A stretch of DNA of 64,000 nt, from contig NZ_JMDW01000009.1 in the NCBI RefSeq assembly GCF_000691525.1, forward strand, positions 124,001-188,000, written 5' to 3'. How positions within the stretch are numbered: the stretch's first letter is position 1; each line of letters opens with the position of its first letter. The translations under genes and the position numbers were made by a program. Shown piece after piece: positions 1-7,970 of this stretch. A model generated the notes under the pieces. That model was not told where the DNA came from, made no database searches, and was given only the letters and a program-made list of their open reading frames with translations. The DNA is from Mycolicibacterium neoaurum ATCC 25795 (GTDB lineage Bacteria > Actinomycetota > Actinomycetes > Mycobacteriales > Mycobacteriaceae).

Positions 1-313
1 CACGTGCCACATCGAGCAGTTGGGCGACCACCCGGTGCCCGACTCCCTTGCCGCGGACCTTGGGATGCACCGCGACGGTGCGCACCTCGCCGAGGTCGGC
101 CCACAGCACGTGCAGGGCACCGCAGCCCACGATCTCACCGTCGGCCTCGGCGACCCAGAACTCCTGCACCGCCTCGTAGAGGTTGACCAGGTTCTTCTCC
201 AGCAGGATCTTGCCTGCATAGATGTCCACGAGATCCTTGATCGCCGGCACATCGGAGGTACGGGCCCGGCGTACCACAAGGGCATCTGGGACTTGATCGA
301 CCGCCTCGCTCAC
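1..313 (-). CDS. argA: Amino-acid N-acetyltransferase (GNAT), C-terminus outside window
   Basis: The reverse strand from a GTG at 313 reads VVRRARTSDVPAIKDLVDIY, then an acetyltransferase core with KILLEKN, FWVAEADGEIVGCGALHVL and the acetyl-CoA loop region VRGKGVGHRVV. This matches the short mycobacterial GNAT-type N-acetylglutamate synthase (Rv2747), which makes N-acetylglutamate for arginine biosynthesis. The gene runs off the left edge, so about 104 codons are present. A TACTCT hexamer lies 7 nt before the GTG, so the transcript is probably leaderless. It is divergent from pgsA3, as in M. tuberculosis. Family assignment is firm; the enzymatic role is known from the orthologue. Confidence 0.88.
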   Translation of the reverse strand, partial: MSEAVDQVPDALVVRRARTSDVPAIKDLVDIYAGKILLEKNLVNLYEAVQEFWVAEADGEIVGCGALHVLWADLGEVRTVAVHPKVRGKGVGHRVVAQLLDVAR

Positions 314-320
314 AGCAGCG

Positions 321-326
321 AGAGTA
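321..326 (-). promoter_or_regulatory. -10 element of argA
   Basis: TACTCT on the reverse strand, 7 nt before the argA GTG. TANNNT at this spacing is the usual mycobacterial SigA -10 of leaderless transcripts. No convincing -35 is seen. Confidence 0.55.
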
Positions 327-343
327 TCGGCATGGGCAACCGA

Positions 344-349
344 TATTCT
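344..349 (+). promoter_or_regulatory. -10 element of pgsA3
   Basis: TATTCT ends 6 nt before the GTG at 356. This supports 356 rather than the ATG at 332 as the start, because initiation at 356 would give a leaderless message and the ATG at 332 would lie upstream of the transcript. Confidence 0.5.
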
Positions 350-355
350 GTTTCG

Positions 356-949
356 GTGCCGGGCCAACCAGATACCGATCCAGTGGTTCCCCGTGCGTCC
401 GTCGCCAACGTCGCCAATCTGCTGACCGGTGTCCGATTCGTTCTCGTCCCGGTCTTCCTGGCCGCCCTCTTCGCCGGTGATGGTCATGAGACGTCCTGGC
501 GAACAATCGCTTTCATCGTGTTCACGACGGCGGTCATCACCGACCACCTGGATGGCGCGCTGGCCCGCGCCTACGGCATGGTCACCGAATTCGGCAAGCT
601 GGCCGATCCGATCGCCGACAAGTTGCTGATCGGCTCGGCGCTGATCGGGTTGTCGATGCTGGGCGACCTGCCCTGGTGGATAACCATCGTCATCATGGTC
701 AGGGAGATCGGTGTCACAGTGCTGCGACTGGCGGTGCTGCGCCACGGTGTCATCCCGGCAAGCCGCGGTGGCAAGGTGAAGACACTGGTCCAGGCCGTCG
801 CGATCGGACTGTTCATCCTGCCGATCTCCGGGCTGTGGTTGACCACCGCCACCGCGATCATGTGGCTGGCCGTTCTGCTGACGGTCTTGACGGGTGCCGA
901 CTATGTGGTGTCGGCGGTGCGCGACTCCCGGGCCCGGCCGGCCACCTGA
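356..949 (+). CDS. pgsA3: CDP-alcohol phosphatidyltransferase, PgsA3 type
   Basis: An integral membrane protein of about 197 aa. It carries the full CDP-alcohol phosphotransferase signature, D-x2-DG-x2-AR-x8-G-x3-D-x3-D (DHLDGALARAYGM then EFGKLADPIADK), near residues 60-86, followed by several hydrophobic helices. The family transfers a phosphatidyl group from CDP-diacylglycerol to an alcohol, here most likely glycerol-3-phosphate, giving phosphatidylglycerol phosphate. PgsA3 is the accessory member in mycobacteria, with PgsA1 and PgsA2 elsewhere, so the acceptor is inferred. An in-frame ATG at 332 would add 8 residues; the -10 at 344-349 favours 356. It sits just upstream of clgR, as in M. 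tuberculosis. Confidence 0.87.
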   Translation: MPGQPDTDPVVPRASVANVANLLTGVRFVLVPVFLAALFAGDGHETSWRTIAFIVFTTAVITDHLDGALARAYGMVTEFGKLADPIADKLLIGSALIGLSMLGDLPWWITIVIMVREIGVTVLRLAVLRHGVIPASRGGKVKTLVQAVAIGLFILPISGLWLTTATAIMWLAVLLTVLTGADYVVSAVRDSRARPAT

Positions 950-968
950 CGAGCGCGCCATCCGCCGG

Positions 969-994
969 GGAACCAACGGGCCGCCGAGGGCGTT
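969..994 (+). promoter_or_regulatory. SigE-type ECF promoter of the clgR-psp operon
   Basis: GGAAC at 969-973 and GTT at 992-994 are separated by exactly 18 nt. This is the -35/-10 pattern of SigE/SigH-class promoters in mycobacteria. Transcription would begin at or just before the clgR ATG at 1004. SigE control of clgR is established in M. tuberculosis. Confidence 0.82.
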
Positions 995-1003
995 GACCCA
1001 TGT

Positions 1004-1321
1004 ATGACGACACTGCTGCGTGAGGTGATCGGCGACGTGCTGCGTGGCGCACGGACCGGGCAGGGGCGGACGCTGCGTGAGGTGTCCGACGCGGCCCGGG
1101 TCAGTCTCGGTTATCTGTCCGAGGTCGAGCGGGGCCGCAAGGAAGCTTCCAGCGAGCTGCTCAGCGCCATCTGCGATGCCCTGGAGATCCCGATGTCGCG
1201 GGTGCTCTTCGACGCCGGTGAGCAGCTGGCCCGCCAGGAGCATGCCGCCGGCGGCGTGACGGGCATCGACGCCGCCACCAAGGTCGTGATCCCGCAGGTT
1301 GTGTCCATGGCGGTGGCTTGA
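1004..1321 (+). CDS. clgR: Transcriptional activator ClgR (XRE family)
   Basis: 105 aa with a Cro/C1-type helix-turn-helix at about residues 20-60 ([20 protein letters not shown], then a region rich in conserved XRE residues) and a C-terminal VVIPQVVS tail typical of actinobacterial ClgR. In mycobacteria ClgR activates clp protease genes and its own psp operon under cell-envelope stress. It lies directly behind a SigE-type promoter and is followed by pspA and pspM on the same strand. The ATG coincides closely with the predicted transcription start. Confidence 0.93.
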   Translation: MTTLLREVIGDVLRGARTGQGRTLREVSDAARVSLGYLSEVERGRKEASSELLSAICDALEIPMSRVLFDAGEQLARQEHAAGGVTGIDAATKVVIPQVVSMAVA

Positions 1322-1390
1322 TCGGGTGCTGAAACGATAGGTTGACCCCAAGACGTTGCGCACCTCCGAACTACGAAGGCGGGAAACTTC

Positions 1391-2203
1391 ATGGCCAATC
1401 CGTTCGTCAAGGCGTGGAAGTACCTCATGGCGCTGTTCAGCTCCAAGGTCGACGAGTATGCCGATCCGAAGGTGCAGATCCAGCAGGCGATCGAGGACGC
1501 TCAACGCCAGCATCAGGCCCTGACCCAGCAGGCCGCACAGGTCATCGGCAACCAGCGTCAGTTGGAGATGCGGCTCAATCGGCAGTTGGCCGATATCGAG
1601 AAGCTGCAGGCCAACGTCCGCCAGGCGCTGACGCTCGCCGATCAGGCCACCGCGGCCGGTGACGCCGCCAAGGCCACCGAGTACACCAATGCCGCCGAGG
1701 CGTTCGCCGCTCAGCTGGTGACCGCCGAACAGAGCGTCGAGGACCTCAAGGCGCTGCACGACCAGTCGCTGCAGGCCGCCGGCCAGGCCAAGAAGGCCGT
1801 CGAGCAGAACGCGATGGTGCTGCAGCAGAAGATCGCCGAGCGCACCAAGCTGTTGAGCCAGCTGGAGCAAGCCAAGATGCAGGAGCAGGTCAGCGCCTCG
1901 CTGCGGTCCATGAGCGAGATCTCCGCACCGGGCACCACCCCGAACCTCGACGAGGTGCGCGAGAAGATCGAGCGTCGGTACGCCAATGCGATGGGTGCCA
2001 CCGAGCTTGCCCAGAACTCGGTCCAGGGCCGGATGATGGAGGTCCAGCAGGCCAGCGTGCAGATGGCTGGTCACTCCCGTCTCGAGCAGATCCGCGCCTC
2101 CATGCGCGGCGAGGCATTGCCGTCGGGTGACGCCTCCGCGCCGACGGCCAATCCGGCCGCCAATCCGCCGGCTGCCGCGCCGGAAAACCCACTATCGCAA
2201 TAG
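1391..2203 (+). CDS. pspA: Phage-shock protein PspA/IM30 homologue (35 kDa antigen)
   Basis: 270 aa, almost wholly charged alpha-helix and coiled coil from about residue 20 to 225, starting with [20 protein letters not shown] and its amphipathic N-terminal helix. This is the PspA/IM30 (Rv2744c) layout. The C-terminal 40 residues are Ala/Pro-rich and likely disordered. The protein supports the inner membrane during envelope stress and in M. tuberculosis binds ClgR and PspM. It lies 69 bp after clgR and 13 bp before pspM, so the three are almost certainly co-transcribed. Confidence 0.93.
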   Translation: MANPFVKAWKYLMALFSSKVDEYADPKVQIQQAIEDAQRQHQALTQQAAQVIGNQRQLEMRLNRQLADIEKLQANVRQALTLADQATAAGDAAKATEYTNAAEAFAAQLVTAEQSVEDLKALHDQSLQAAGQAKKAVEQNAMVLQQKIAERTKLLSQLEQAKMQEQVSASLRSMSEISAPGTTPNLDEVREKIERRYANAMGATELAQNSVQGRMMEVQQASVQMAGHSRLEQIRASMRGEALPSGDASAPTANPAANPPAAAPENPLSQ

Positions 2204-2216
2204 TTCTGGAGGAGAT

Positions 2217-3056
2217 ATGGCCGCGGGACCGCGATCGGGCCGCCGAGGGGGATGGCGCGCTGTGGCCGCGCGGGGCCTCCAGGGCGGGATAGACACCGCC
2301 GCCGAATTCTCCGGTCTGCTGGCGAGCAAGCTCGCCGCCATGTCCGACCCACGGGCCAAGCTGCTGCGCAAACGCCGATGGGCGCTGCGTCTCGGTCTGT
2401 TCTTCGGTCTCAGCAGTGGCTTCTGGATTCTGGTGACCGCGCTGCTCGCGGTCTGGAGCACGCCGGTGTGGGCGTTGATCGTCACCGGTGTGATCGCCGC
2501 GGGTGCCGCGTTCCCGGCCACCTTGTTCTTCCTGCGCTACCGCTGGTTGCGTGCCGAACCGTTGCCCGCCGGTCCCACCGCCAGGCGGATGCCGCCGTGG
2601 GGTTCGGCGGCTCGCAAGCCGATGGCCGACCTGGGGTCCTCCGAGCGCGGGCTGTACTCGTTGCTCGGGGTGCTACAGCGTAGCCGGATGCTGCCCGAGT
2701 CCGACCTGCGCGATATCGAGATCGCCGCCGGACAGACCGCGGTCACCATGGCCGCGACCGCCGACGAGGTGGTCGCCATGGAACGCACCGCTGCCGCCTC
2801 GCCGCGCTCGCGCGCGCATCTCGCGCCGACCATTGCATCGTTCACCGGGCAACTGCAGCGCGGCGCCCAACAGTACGACGAAATGGTCACTGCGGCAGCA
2901 CAATTGGTGTCCTCTCTGAACGCTGGTCCGGTATCGCAATCGCCGATGGCCCAGCAGCGTTACCGTGACGAACTGGTCCATGCCACCGACCGGCTGCAGG
3001 GGTGGGCGCAGGCCTACAGCGATCTCCGCGACATCGGAGTCCGGCGCGGCGCCTGA
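2217..3056 (+). CDS. pspM: Psp-system membrane partner PspM (Rv2743c family)
   Basis: 279 aa. The ATG follows a strong ribosome binding site (GGAGGAG, about 4 nt upstream). A basic N-terminus precedes two adjacent hydrophobic helices at about residues 60-82 (LGLFFGLSSGFWILV) and 87-108 (WALIVTGVIAAGAAF). A mostly helical cytoplasmic C-terminus follows. In M. tuberculosis Rv2743c (PspM) tethers PspA to the membrane and belongs to the clgR-pspA operon. The fourth member there, Rv2742c (PspN), is not seen here: the next gene faces the opposite way. Confidence 0.8.
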   Translation: MAAGPRSGRRGGWRAVAARGLQGGIDTAAEFSGLLASKLAAMSDPRAKLLRKRRWALRLGLFFGLSSGFWILVTALLAVWSTPVWALIVTGVIAAGAAFPATLFFLRYRWLRAEPLPAGPTARRMPPWGSAARKPMADLGSSERGLYSLLGVLQRSRMLPESDLRDIEIAAGQTAVTMAATADEVVAMERTAAASPRSRAHLAPTIASFTGQLQRGAQQYDEMVTAAAQLVSSLNAGPVSQSPMAQQRYRDELVHATDRLQGWAQAYSDLRDIGVRRGA

Positions 3057-3467
3057 TCAGATGTCGTGCGTGCCCAGTTCGGCGGAATCCGGCCGCGGGC
3101 CGAACCGGTCGATATAGGACTGGTGTTTGGCGGCGTCGCGCTGCCGGGCCAGCGCGTCGACCAGCGCCGGGTTCAGGCCGTGCACGCGCAGCATGTGCCG
3201 ACGCCAGATCTTGTTCAGCGCGTGGGAGAAGTAGATGAACGGGATCAGGATGGGGACCGTCATCGACAGGTGCACATACAGCGTGGTGGGAATGAGCCAG
3301 AACGGTGCGAGCACCAGCACCGCCGGGACCAGCACGCGCAGCATCAAGCGCCGGGTCGCACCCGGTCCGGCGAGATCGTTGCGGACCCAGTCCAGCATGG
3401 AATCGGGGAGCCGACGGCCCAGACAGTAACCGACCAGCTGGACCAGATTAGGCTTCGACCTGGTCAT
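3057..3467 (-). CDS. DUF5313 family membrane protein
   Basis: 136 aa from the ATG at 3467 (MTRSKPNLVQLVGYCLGRRL). The N-terminal 30 residues are followed by two hydrophobic helices at about 41-62 (LMLRVLVPAVLVLAPFWL) and 66-85 (LYVHLSMTVPILIPFIYF), and a basic C-terminal tail with NKIWRRHMLRVHGLNP. This looks like the actinobacterial DUF5313 family, whose function is unknown. It starts 10 bp after the ephG stop codon, so the two are an operon, and it ends next to the convergent pspM stop. An upstream in-frame start inside ephG is unlikely. Confidence 0.7.
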   Translation of the reverse strand: MTRSKPNLVQLVGYCLGRRLPDSMLDWVRNDLAGPGATRRLMLRVLVPAVLVLAPFWLIPTTLYVHLSMTVPILIPFIYFSHALNKIWRRHMLRVHGLNPALVDALARQRDAAKHQSYIDRFGPRPDSAELGTHDI

Positions 3468-3477
3468 CGCCGCCCCG

Positions 3478-3924
3478 TCATCGCAGCCGGGGCCGCAGCG
3501 CCGGGATCGCCGCTCCGGCCAATCCACGCACCAGCGCCTTGGTCATGTCGAACATGTCGAAATAGTCGCGCCAGAGCGTGATCCGACCGTCGCGCACCTC
3601 GAATACGCCGCATACCCAGAACTGCAGCCGCACCGGGCCGATCATCAGGACGTCGGTGCGCTCATTGAGCACGACACCACCATCGGAAGCGGTCCGGTGG
3701 ATGGCCACGTCGAACCCGAAGGCAGGCCGGTCCAGACCCCGGAACACGGCAAGGACGCGACGACTCCCGCGCACGGTCGGAAAACCGACGTTCTGGTAGA
3801 CGATATCGTCGGCGATCAGCGCGGCCGCGGTGTCGAGGTCGGGCCCGCGCAGCGAGAACAGGAACTTCTCCACCGTCGCGATATCGGCCGCGTCGGTGCT
3901 GGTCTGGGATGCCTGGTCGGTCAT
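3478..3924 (-). CDS. ephG: Limonene-1,2-epoxide hydrolase family protein (EphG)
   Basis: 148 aa, essentially the length of M. tuberculosis EphG (Rv2740). It has the NTF2-like cone fold pattern of limonene-epoxide hydrolases, including VYQNVGFPTVRGSRRV, an FDVAIH strand, ERTDVLMIG and the C-terminal RDGRITLWRDYFDM. The Arg-Asp-Asp triad of the family plausibly maps to the conserved ERTDVL and LWRDYFD stretches. EphG hydrolyses epoxides of lipophilic substrates, including cholesterol derivatives. TACGCT lies 7 nt before the ATG, so the transcript is probably leaderless. It is divergent from the glycosyltransferase gene. Confidence 0.85.
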   Translation of the reverse strand: MTDQASQTSTDAADIATVEKFLFSLRGPDLDTAAALIADDIVYQNVGFPTVRGSRRVLAVFRGLDRPAFGFDVAIHRTASDGGVVLNERTDVLMIGPVRLQFWVCGVFEVRDGRITLWRDYFDMFDMTKALVRGLAGAAIPALRPRLR

Positions 3925-3931
3925 GGAACTC

Positions 3932-3937
3932 AGCGTA
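3932..3937 (-). promoter_or_regulatory. -10 element of ephG
   Basis: TACGCT on the reverse strand, 7 nt before the ephG ATG, fits a leaderless promoter. The intergenic gap to the divergent gene is only 31 bp. Confidence 0.45.
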
Positions 3938-3955
3938 TGTGACAGGGTGTGCGGT

Positions 3956-5128
3956 GTGCGCGTAGCTGTGGTGGCCGGACCGGATCCCGGGCATGCCTTC
4001 CCCGCGATCGCGCTGTGCCTGCGGTTGCGCGCCGCCGGTGATGTACCTGTCCTGTTCACGGGTGCGCAGTGGCTGGACACCGCCCGGTCGGTGGGATTGC
4101 AGGCCGAGCTCTTGGCGGGTCTTGACCCCGATGACACCGATGACGACGGTGACGCGGGTGCCAAGATTCATCGTCGGGCTGCGCGGATGGCGGTGCTCAA
4201 TGTGCCCGGGATACGTTCGGCCGCAATTGATCTGGTGATCTCCGATGTCATCACAGCGTGCGGCGGGATGGCCGCCGAGCTGCTCGGTGTGCCCTGGATC
4301 GAGCTGAACCCGCATCCGCTGTACCTGCCGTCGAAGGGTCTGCCGCCGATCGGCAGCGGTCTCGCGCCCGGCGTGGGCGTGCGGGGGAGACTGCGCGACA
4401 CGGTGATGCGTGCGCTGACCGCGCGTTCCATCCGCGCGGGCCATCGGCACCGGGAGCAGGCCAGGACGGCTATCGGATTACCCGCCCGCGACCCGGGACC
4501 GCTCCGACGACTGATCGCGACGTTGCCCGCGCTTGAGGTGCCGCGACCGGACTGGCCGGCCGAGGCCGTCGTCGTCGGCCCTTTGCATTTCGAGCCCACC
4601 GATGCGGTGCTGGCGACTCCGCCGGGTGACGGCCCGCTGGTGATGGTGGCGCCCTCGACCGCCGTGACCGGGACCGCTGGACTTGCCGAACTGGCGTTGT
4701 CCGCCCTGCGGCCGGGCCGCGAACTACCGGCCGGGACGCGGGTGGCCATATCGCGCCTCGGCGGCCCCGATCTGGCGATGCCGGAGTGGGCCGTGGCCGG
4801 GCTGGGGCGCCAGGACGAGTTGTTGGCCCAGGCCGACGTGCTGGTCTGCGGTGGTGGTCACGGCATCGTCGCCAAGGCGCTGTTGCACGGGGTGCCGCTG
4901 GTGACCGTCCCGGGTGGCGGTGACCAATGGGAGATCGCCAATCGGGTGGTGCGGCAGGGAGCGGGACGTCTCATCCGGCCGCTGACCGCGGAGTCACTGT
5001 CTGCTGCCGTGGCCGCGGTGCTGGCTGATCCAGGGTATCGGGGTGCCGCCGAGCGGGCCAGATCCAATGCCGGCGCGGTGGCCGATCCGGTACAGGTGTG
5101 CCATGACGCGCTGGCTCCGAACCGCTGA
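3956..5128 (+). CDS. GT-B glycosyltransferase, MGT/UGT-like (Rv2739c family)
   Basis: About 390 aa from GTG 3956 (VRVAVVAGPDPGHAFPAIA), close to the 388 aa of Rv2739c. The N-terminal Rossmann half has the GPDPGHAFP loop. The C-terminal half has the nucleotide-sugar motif GGGHGIVAKALLHGVPLVTV followed by GGGDQWEIANRVV, as in macrolide or sterol glycosyltransferases (family GT1). Donor and acceptor are unknown. A GTG at 3947 would add 3 residues. The DUF3046 gene follows after 19 bp. M. tuberculosis Rv2739c is annotated only as a possible transferase. Confidence 0.78.
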   Translation: MRVAVVAGPDPGHAFPAIALCLRLRAAGDVPVLFTGAQWLDTARSVGLQAELLAGLDPDDTDDDGDAGAKIHRRAARMAVLNVPGIRSAAIDLVISDVITACGGMAAELLGVPWIELNPHPLYLPSKGLPPIGSGLAPGVGVRGRLRDTVMRALTARSIRAGHRHREQARTAIGLPARDPGPLRRLIATLPALEVPRPDWPAEAVVVGPLHFEPTDAVLATPPGDGPLVMVAPSTAVTGTAGLAELALSALRPGRELPAGTRVAISRLGGPDLAMPEWAVAGLGRQDELLAQADVLVCGGGHGIVAKALLHGVPLVTVPGGGDQWEIANRVVRQGAGRLIRPLTAESLSAAVAAVLADPGYRGAAERARSNAGAVADPVQVCHDALAPNR

Positions 5129-5135
5129 CGGTCGG

Positions 5136-5141
5136 TAGGTT
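5136..5141 (+). promoter_or_regulatory. -10 element of the DUF3046 gene
   Basis: TAGGTT ends 6 nt before the GTG at 5148, the geometry of a leaderless transcript. It could give the small gene expression independent of the glycosyltransferase. Confidence 0.45.
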
Positions 5142-5147
5142 GGCGGC

Positions 5148-5342
5148 GTGCGTCTCACCGAGTTCAACGATCGTGTCACCGGCCTATTCGGTGCCGCCTA
5201 CGGGGCGTCGGTGCTCGTGGACCATGTCCTGAGCGCGCTGGGCGGACGGACGGCTGCCGAGGCCATCGAGGCCGGGGTGGAGCCGCGGGATGTGTGGCGG
5301 GCGCTGTGCGCGGATTTCGATGTGCCGCGCGATCAGTGGTGA
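5148..5342 (+). CDS. DUF3046 protein (Rv2738c homologue)
   Basis: 64 aa starting at GTG. The short acidic protein MRLTEFNDRVTGLFGAAYGA with LGGRTAAEAIEAG and DVWRALCADFDVPRDQW is the whole DUF3046 domain, found next to recA across actinobacteria. Its function is unknown. It sits 19 bp after a glycosyltransferase gene and ends 5 bp before the convergent, broken hydrolase gene. Confidence 0.88.
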   Translation: MRLTEFNDRVTGLFGAAYGASVLVDHVLSALGGRTAAEAIEAGVEPRDVWRALCADFDVPRDQW

Positions 5343-5346
5343 CCGG

Positions 5347-6247
5347 TCAGGCCTGCCGGTGGGCGAGCACCCTATCCAGGAATTCCACCTGATCGATACG
5401 GACCTGCGGGTCCAGGTAGATGTCGAAGTGGCCGTACGGATAGCGGCGAAGCTCACCGCGGGGGGGCGCGCTCGGCGGTGGTGACGGTCGATCCCGGCGG
5501 CGCGGTGGTATCGCTGTCACACACGCACACCAGCACCGGCATGGTCAGCCGCCGGGCCGTGCGCACCGGTCGGTAGAAGGGGAAGCGCAGCATGAGGCGC
5601 GCGGCGAACTCGTTGCGCCACAGCGATTCCGGACCGACGATGGCGGCCAGGCCCGGTTGGGCGTCCGGCGCGGTCATCGCGGCCACCGTGCCTGGTGCGC
5701 CGACGGCGGGTATCAGCAGCGGCGGACCGCCCCGCCAGGCCCGGATCTGATCTCGGATCGCGGCGATCGTGATGCGTGCCGAGGTCAATGGCGCGACCTT
5801 GGCCAGGGTGGGTAGCGCGTCGGTGAACGGGGCCTGGGAGACCACGGCCGCGATGGACGGGTCGTCGGCGGCGATGGCGAGCACGTGGCCGCCGCTGAAC
5901 GAGGATCCCCACAGCACGATGCGGTTCGGGTCGATGCCGTCGAGTCCGCGGGCCCACTCGACGACGGCCCGGTAGTCCGCGTGCTGGGCGGCGATGTCGA
6001 TCAGCTGGCGGGGTTGACCGGTCGACGCGCCGAAACCGCGGTAGTCGAACAGGGCGACGGCGTAGCCGGCCGCGCAGAATGCCTCGGCATAAGGGGGTAG
6101 GCCGTCGTCCCGGGTGCCTGCGAACCCGTGGGCCATCACGACGCAGGGCGTGTCGGTACCGGGTGTGTTGCCGGTATCGGGCCGGTAGAGGTAGACCGCG
6201 ATGTTTTCACCGGCGAAGGGAACCCGCAGGTCCGCACGCTGAGTCAT
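5347..6247 (-). pseudogene. Alpha/beta hydrolase interrupted by a frameshift (C-terminal His lost)
   Basis: From the ATG at 6247 the reverse strand encodes an alpha/beta hydrolase: HGFAGTRDDGLPPYAEAF (oxyanion region), GFGASTGQPRQL, the nucleophile elbow LWGSSFSGGHVLA, then FAARLMLRFPFYRPVR. The reading frame stops at 5453 after ...TAERAPPR. Removing one base from the run of seven G at 5460-5466 restores a frame continuing GELRRYPYGHFDIYLDPQV to a TGA at 5347-5349. That segment holds the expected catalytic His (GHFDIY). This is either a genuine inactivating frameshift or a homopolymer sequencing error. TACTCT lies 6 nt before the ATG. Confidence 0.85.
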
Positions 6248-6253
6248 CGCACG

Positions 6254-6259
6254 AGAGTA
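6254..6259 (-). promoter_or_regulatory. -10 element of the frameshifted hydrolase
   Basis: TACTCT on the reverse strand, 6 nt before ATG 6247, which marks that ATG as the likely leaderless start rather than the in-frame ATG 36 nt upstream. Confidence 0.5.
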
Positions 6260-6307
6260 CCGGCCTGCGATACCCGTGCTCATGGTGCGCGGCGTGTCAC
6301 CTTGCCT

Positions 6308-6323
6308 TCGAACACCTGTTCGC
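6308..6323. promoter_or_regulatory. LexA SOS box upstream of recA
   Basis: TCGAACACCTGTTCGC is a near match to the mycobacterial SOS box TCGAAC-N4-GTTCGA; only the last base departs in the arms. It lies about 108 bp before the recA ATG, consistent with the LexA-controlled recA promoter known in mycobacteria. Confidence 0.85.
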
Positions 6324-6352
6324 TACTGTGGTGATCATTCGGCCGGAGTCAC

Positions 6353-6375
6353 TTGTCGGTGGTGCGTTCTAGTCT
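6353..6375 (+). promoter_or_regulatory. RecA-NDp (PafBC-type) promoter of recA
   Basis: TTGTCGGTG at 6353-6361, an 8-nt spacer, then TAGTCT at 6370-6375. This is the damage-inducible, LexA-independent recA promoter class recognised with PafBC. The same architecture recurs before chiZ at 37146-37168. Confidence 0.85.
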
Positions 6376-6430
6376 CGCAGCCAACCGACCGGAACCCCGG
6401 TCAACCGCACGACTACGGAGAGGTACTCCC

Positions 6431-7474
6431 ATGGCGCCACAGGCTCCCGATCGCGAAAAAGCACTCGAACTGGCGATGGCCCAGATCGAGAAGAACTACG
6501 GCAAGGGTTCGGTGATGCGCCTCGGTGAAGAGGTCCGCCAGCCCATCTCGGTCATCCCCACCGGCTCCATCTCGCTGGACGTGGCGCTGGGTATCGGCGG
6601 TCTGCCGCGGGGCCGCGTCGTCGAGATCTACGGCCCGGAATCTTCGGGTAAGACCACCGTCGCGCTGCACGCGGTGGCCAACGCCCAGGCCGCCGGCGGC
6701 ATCGCGGCGTTCATCGACGCCGAGCACGCGCTCGATCCCGAGTACGCCAAGAAGCTCGGGGTGGATACCGACGCCCTGCTGGTGTCCCAGCCCGATACCG
6801 GTGAGCAGGCGCTGGAGATCGCCGACATGCTGGTGCGGTCCGGGGCCATCGACCTGATCGTCATCGACTCGGTTGCCGCTCTGGTCCCGCGCGCCGAGAT
6901 CGAGGGTGAGATGGGTGACAGCCATGTCGGTCTGCAGGCCCGCCTGATGAGCCAGGCGCTGCGCAAGATGACCGGCGCGCTGAACAACTCGGGCACCACC
7001 GCCATCTTCATCAACCAGTTGCGCGAGAAGATCGGTGTGATGTTCGGTTCGCCCGAGACCACGACCGGTGGTAAGGCGTTGAAGTTCTACGCCTCGGTGC
7101 GCCTGGACGTGCGTCGCATCGAGACGCTCAAGGACGGCACCGACGCCGTCGGTAACCGCACCCGCGTCAAGGTCGTCAAGAACAAGGTGTCTCCGCCGTT
7201 CAAGCAGGCGGAGTTCGACATCCTATACGGCCATGGCATCAGCCGCGAGGGCTCGCTCATCGATATGGGTGTCGAGCACGGCTTCATCCGCAAGTCCGGT
7301 TCGTGGTTCACCTACGAGGGTGAGCAGCTGGGACAGGGCAAGGAGAATGCCCGTAAGTTCTTGTTGGAGAACGTCGATGTGGCCAACGAGATCGAGAAGA
7401 AGATCAAGGAGAAGCTCGGCATCGGAGCCGTGCTGACCGATGATGACGTTCTGCCCGCCCCCGTCGACTTCTGA
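6431..7474 (+). CDS. recA: Recombinase RecA, intein-free
   Basis: 347 aa, full length for bacterial RecA. Walker A GPESSGKT is at residues 68-75, with [32 protein letters not shown] (Walker B and loop L1) and the loop L2 region [22 protein letters not shown]. It catalyses ATP-dependent strand exchange and triggers LexA autocleavage. The site where M. tuberculosis RecA carries its intein (after KVVKNK) is uninterrupted and continues [10 protein letters not shown]. Both an SOS box and a RecA-NDp promoter precede it. recX overlaps its 3' end. Confidence 0.98.
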   Translation: MAPQAPDREKALELAMAQIEKNYGKGSVMRLGEEVRQPISVIPTGSISLDVALGIGGLPRGRVVEIYGPESSGKTTVALHAVANAQAAGGIAAFIDAEHALDPEYAKKLGVDTDALLVSQPDTGEQALEIADMLVRSGAIDLIVIDSVAALVPRAEIEGEMGDSHVGLQARLMSQALRKMTGALNNSGTTAIFINQLREKIGVMFGSPETTTGGKALKFYASVRLDVRRIETLKDGTDAVGNRTRVKVVKNKVSPPFKQAEFDILYGHGISREGSLIDMGVEHGFIRKSGSWFTYEGEQLGQGKENARKFLLENVDVANEIEKKIKEKLGIGAVLTDDDVLPAPVDF

Positions 7475-7970
7475 GAAGCCGGCCGGTCCCAAACGGGAAG
7501 AGCAGGCGCGGGACGTATGCCTTCGCCTGCTCACCGTCCGGGCCCGCACCCGGGCCGAGCTGGAAACCGCGCTCACCAAACGCGGCTACCCTGATGATGT
7601 CAGCGCTCGGGTGCTCGACCGGCTGGTCGAGGTGGGGTTGCTCGATGACGCGGCATTTGCCCAGGAGTGGGTGCGCAGCCGTCGGGCCAATTCGGGAAAA
7701 GGTAAGCGCGCGTTGGCCGCCGAGTTGCGTACCAAGGGTGTCGATGCCGAATTGATCGCCGAGACGCTCGACAGCGTCGACGCGGGGGAGTGGCGGGTCC
7801 AAGCCGAGCGCCTGGTCGCCGACAAGTTGCGTCGGGAACGCCTCGATGACGAGCTGAAGGTGACCCGCAGATTGGTCGCGATGTTGGCTCGCCGCGGGTA
7901 CAACCAGGGCATGGCCTATGACGTGGTCAGCACGCAGCTCGCGCAGGAACGCCAGCGCCGGGCGGTTTAG
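7443..7970 (+). CDS. recX: RecA regulator RecX
   Basis: 175 aa from ATG 7443; an ATG at 7440 would add one Met. It has the three-helix RecX repeats: [61 protein letters not shown] and [20 protein letters not shown]. RecX binds RecA filaments and inhibits recombinase activity. The gene overlaps the recA stop by 32 bp in another frame, so expression follows recA. Its stop overlaps the stop of the convergent hydrolase gene. Confidence 0.95.
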   Translation: MTFCPPPSTSEKPAGPKREEQARDVCLRLLTVRARTRAELETALTKRGYPDDVSARVLDRLVEVGLLDDAAFAQEWVRSRRANSGKGKRALAAELRTKGVDAELIAETLDSVDAGEWRVQAERLVADKLRRERLDDELKVTRRLVAMLARRGYNQGMAYDVVSTQLAQERQRRAV

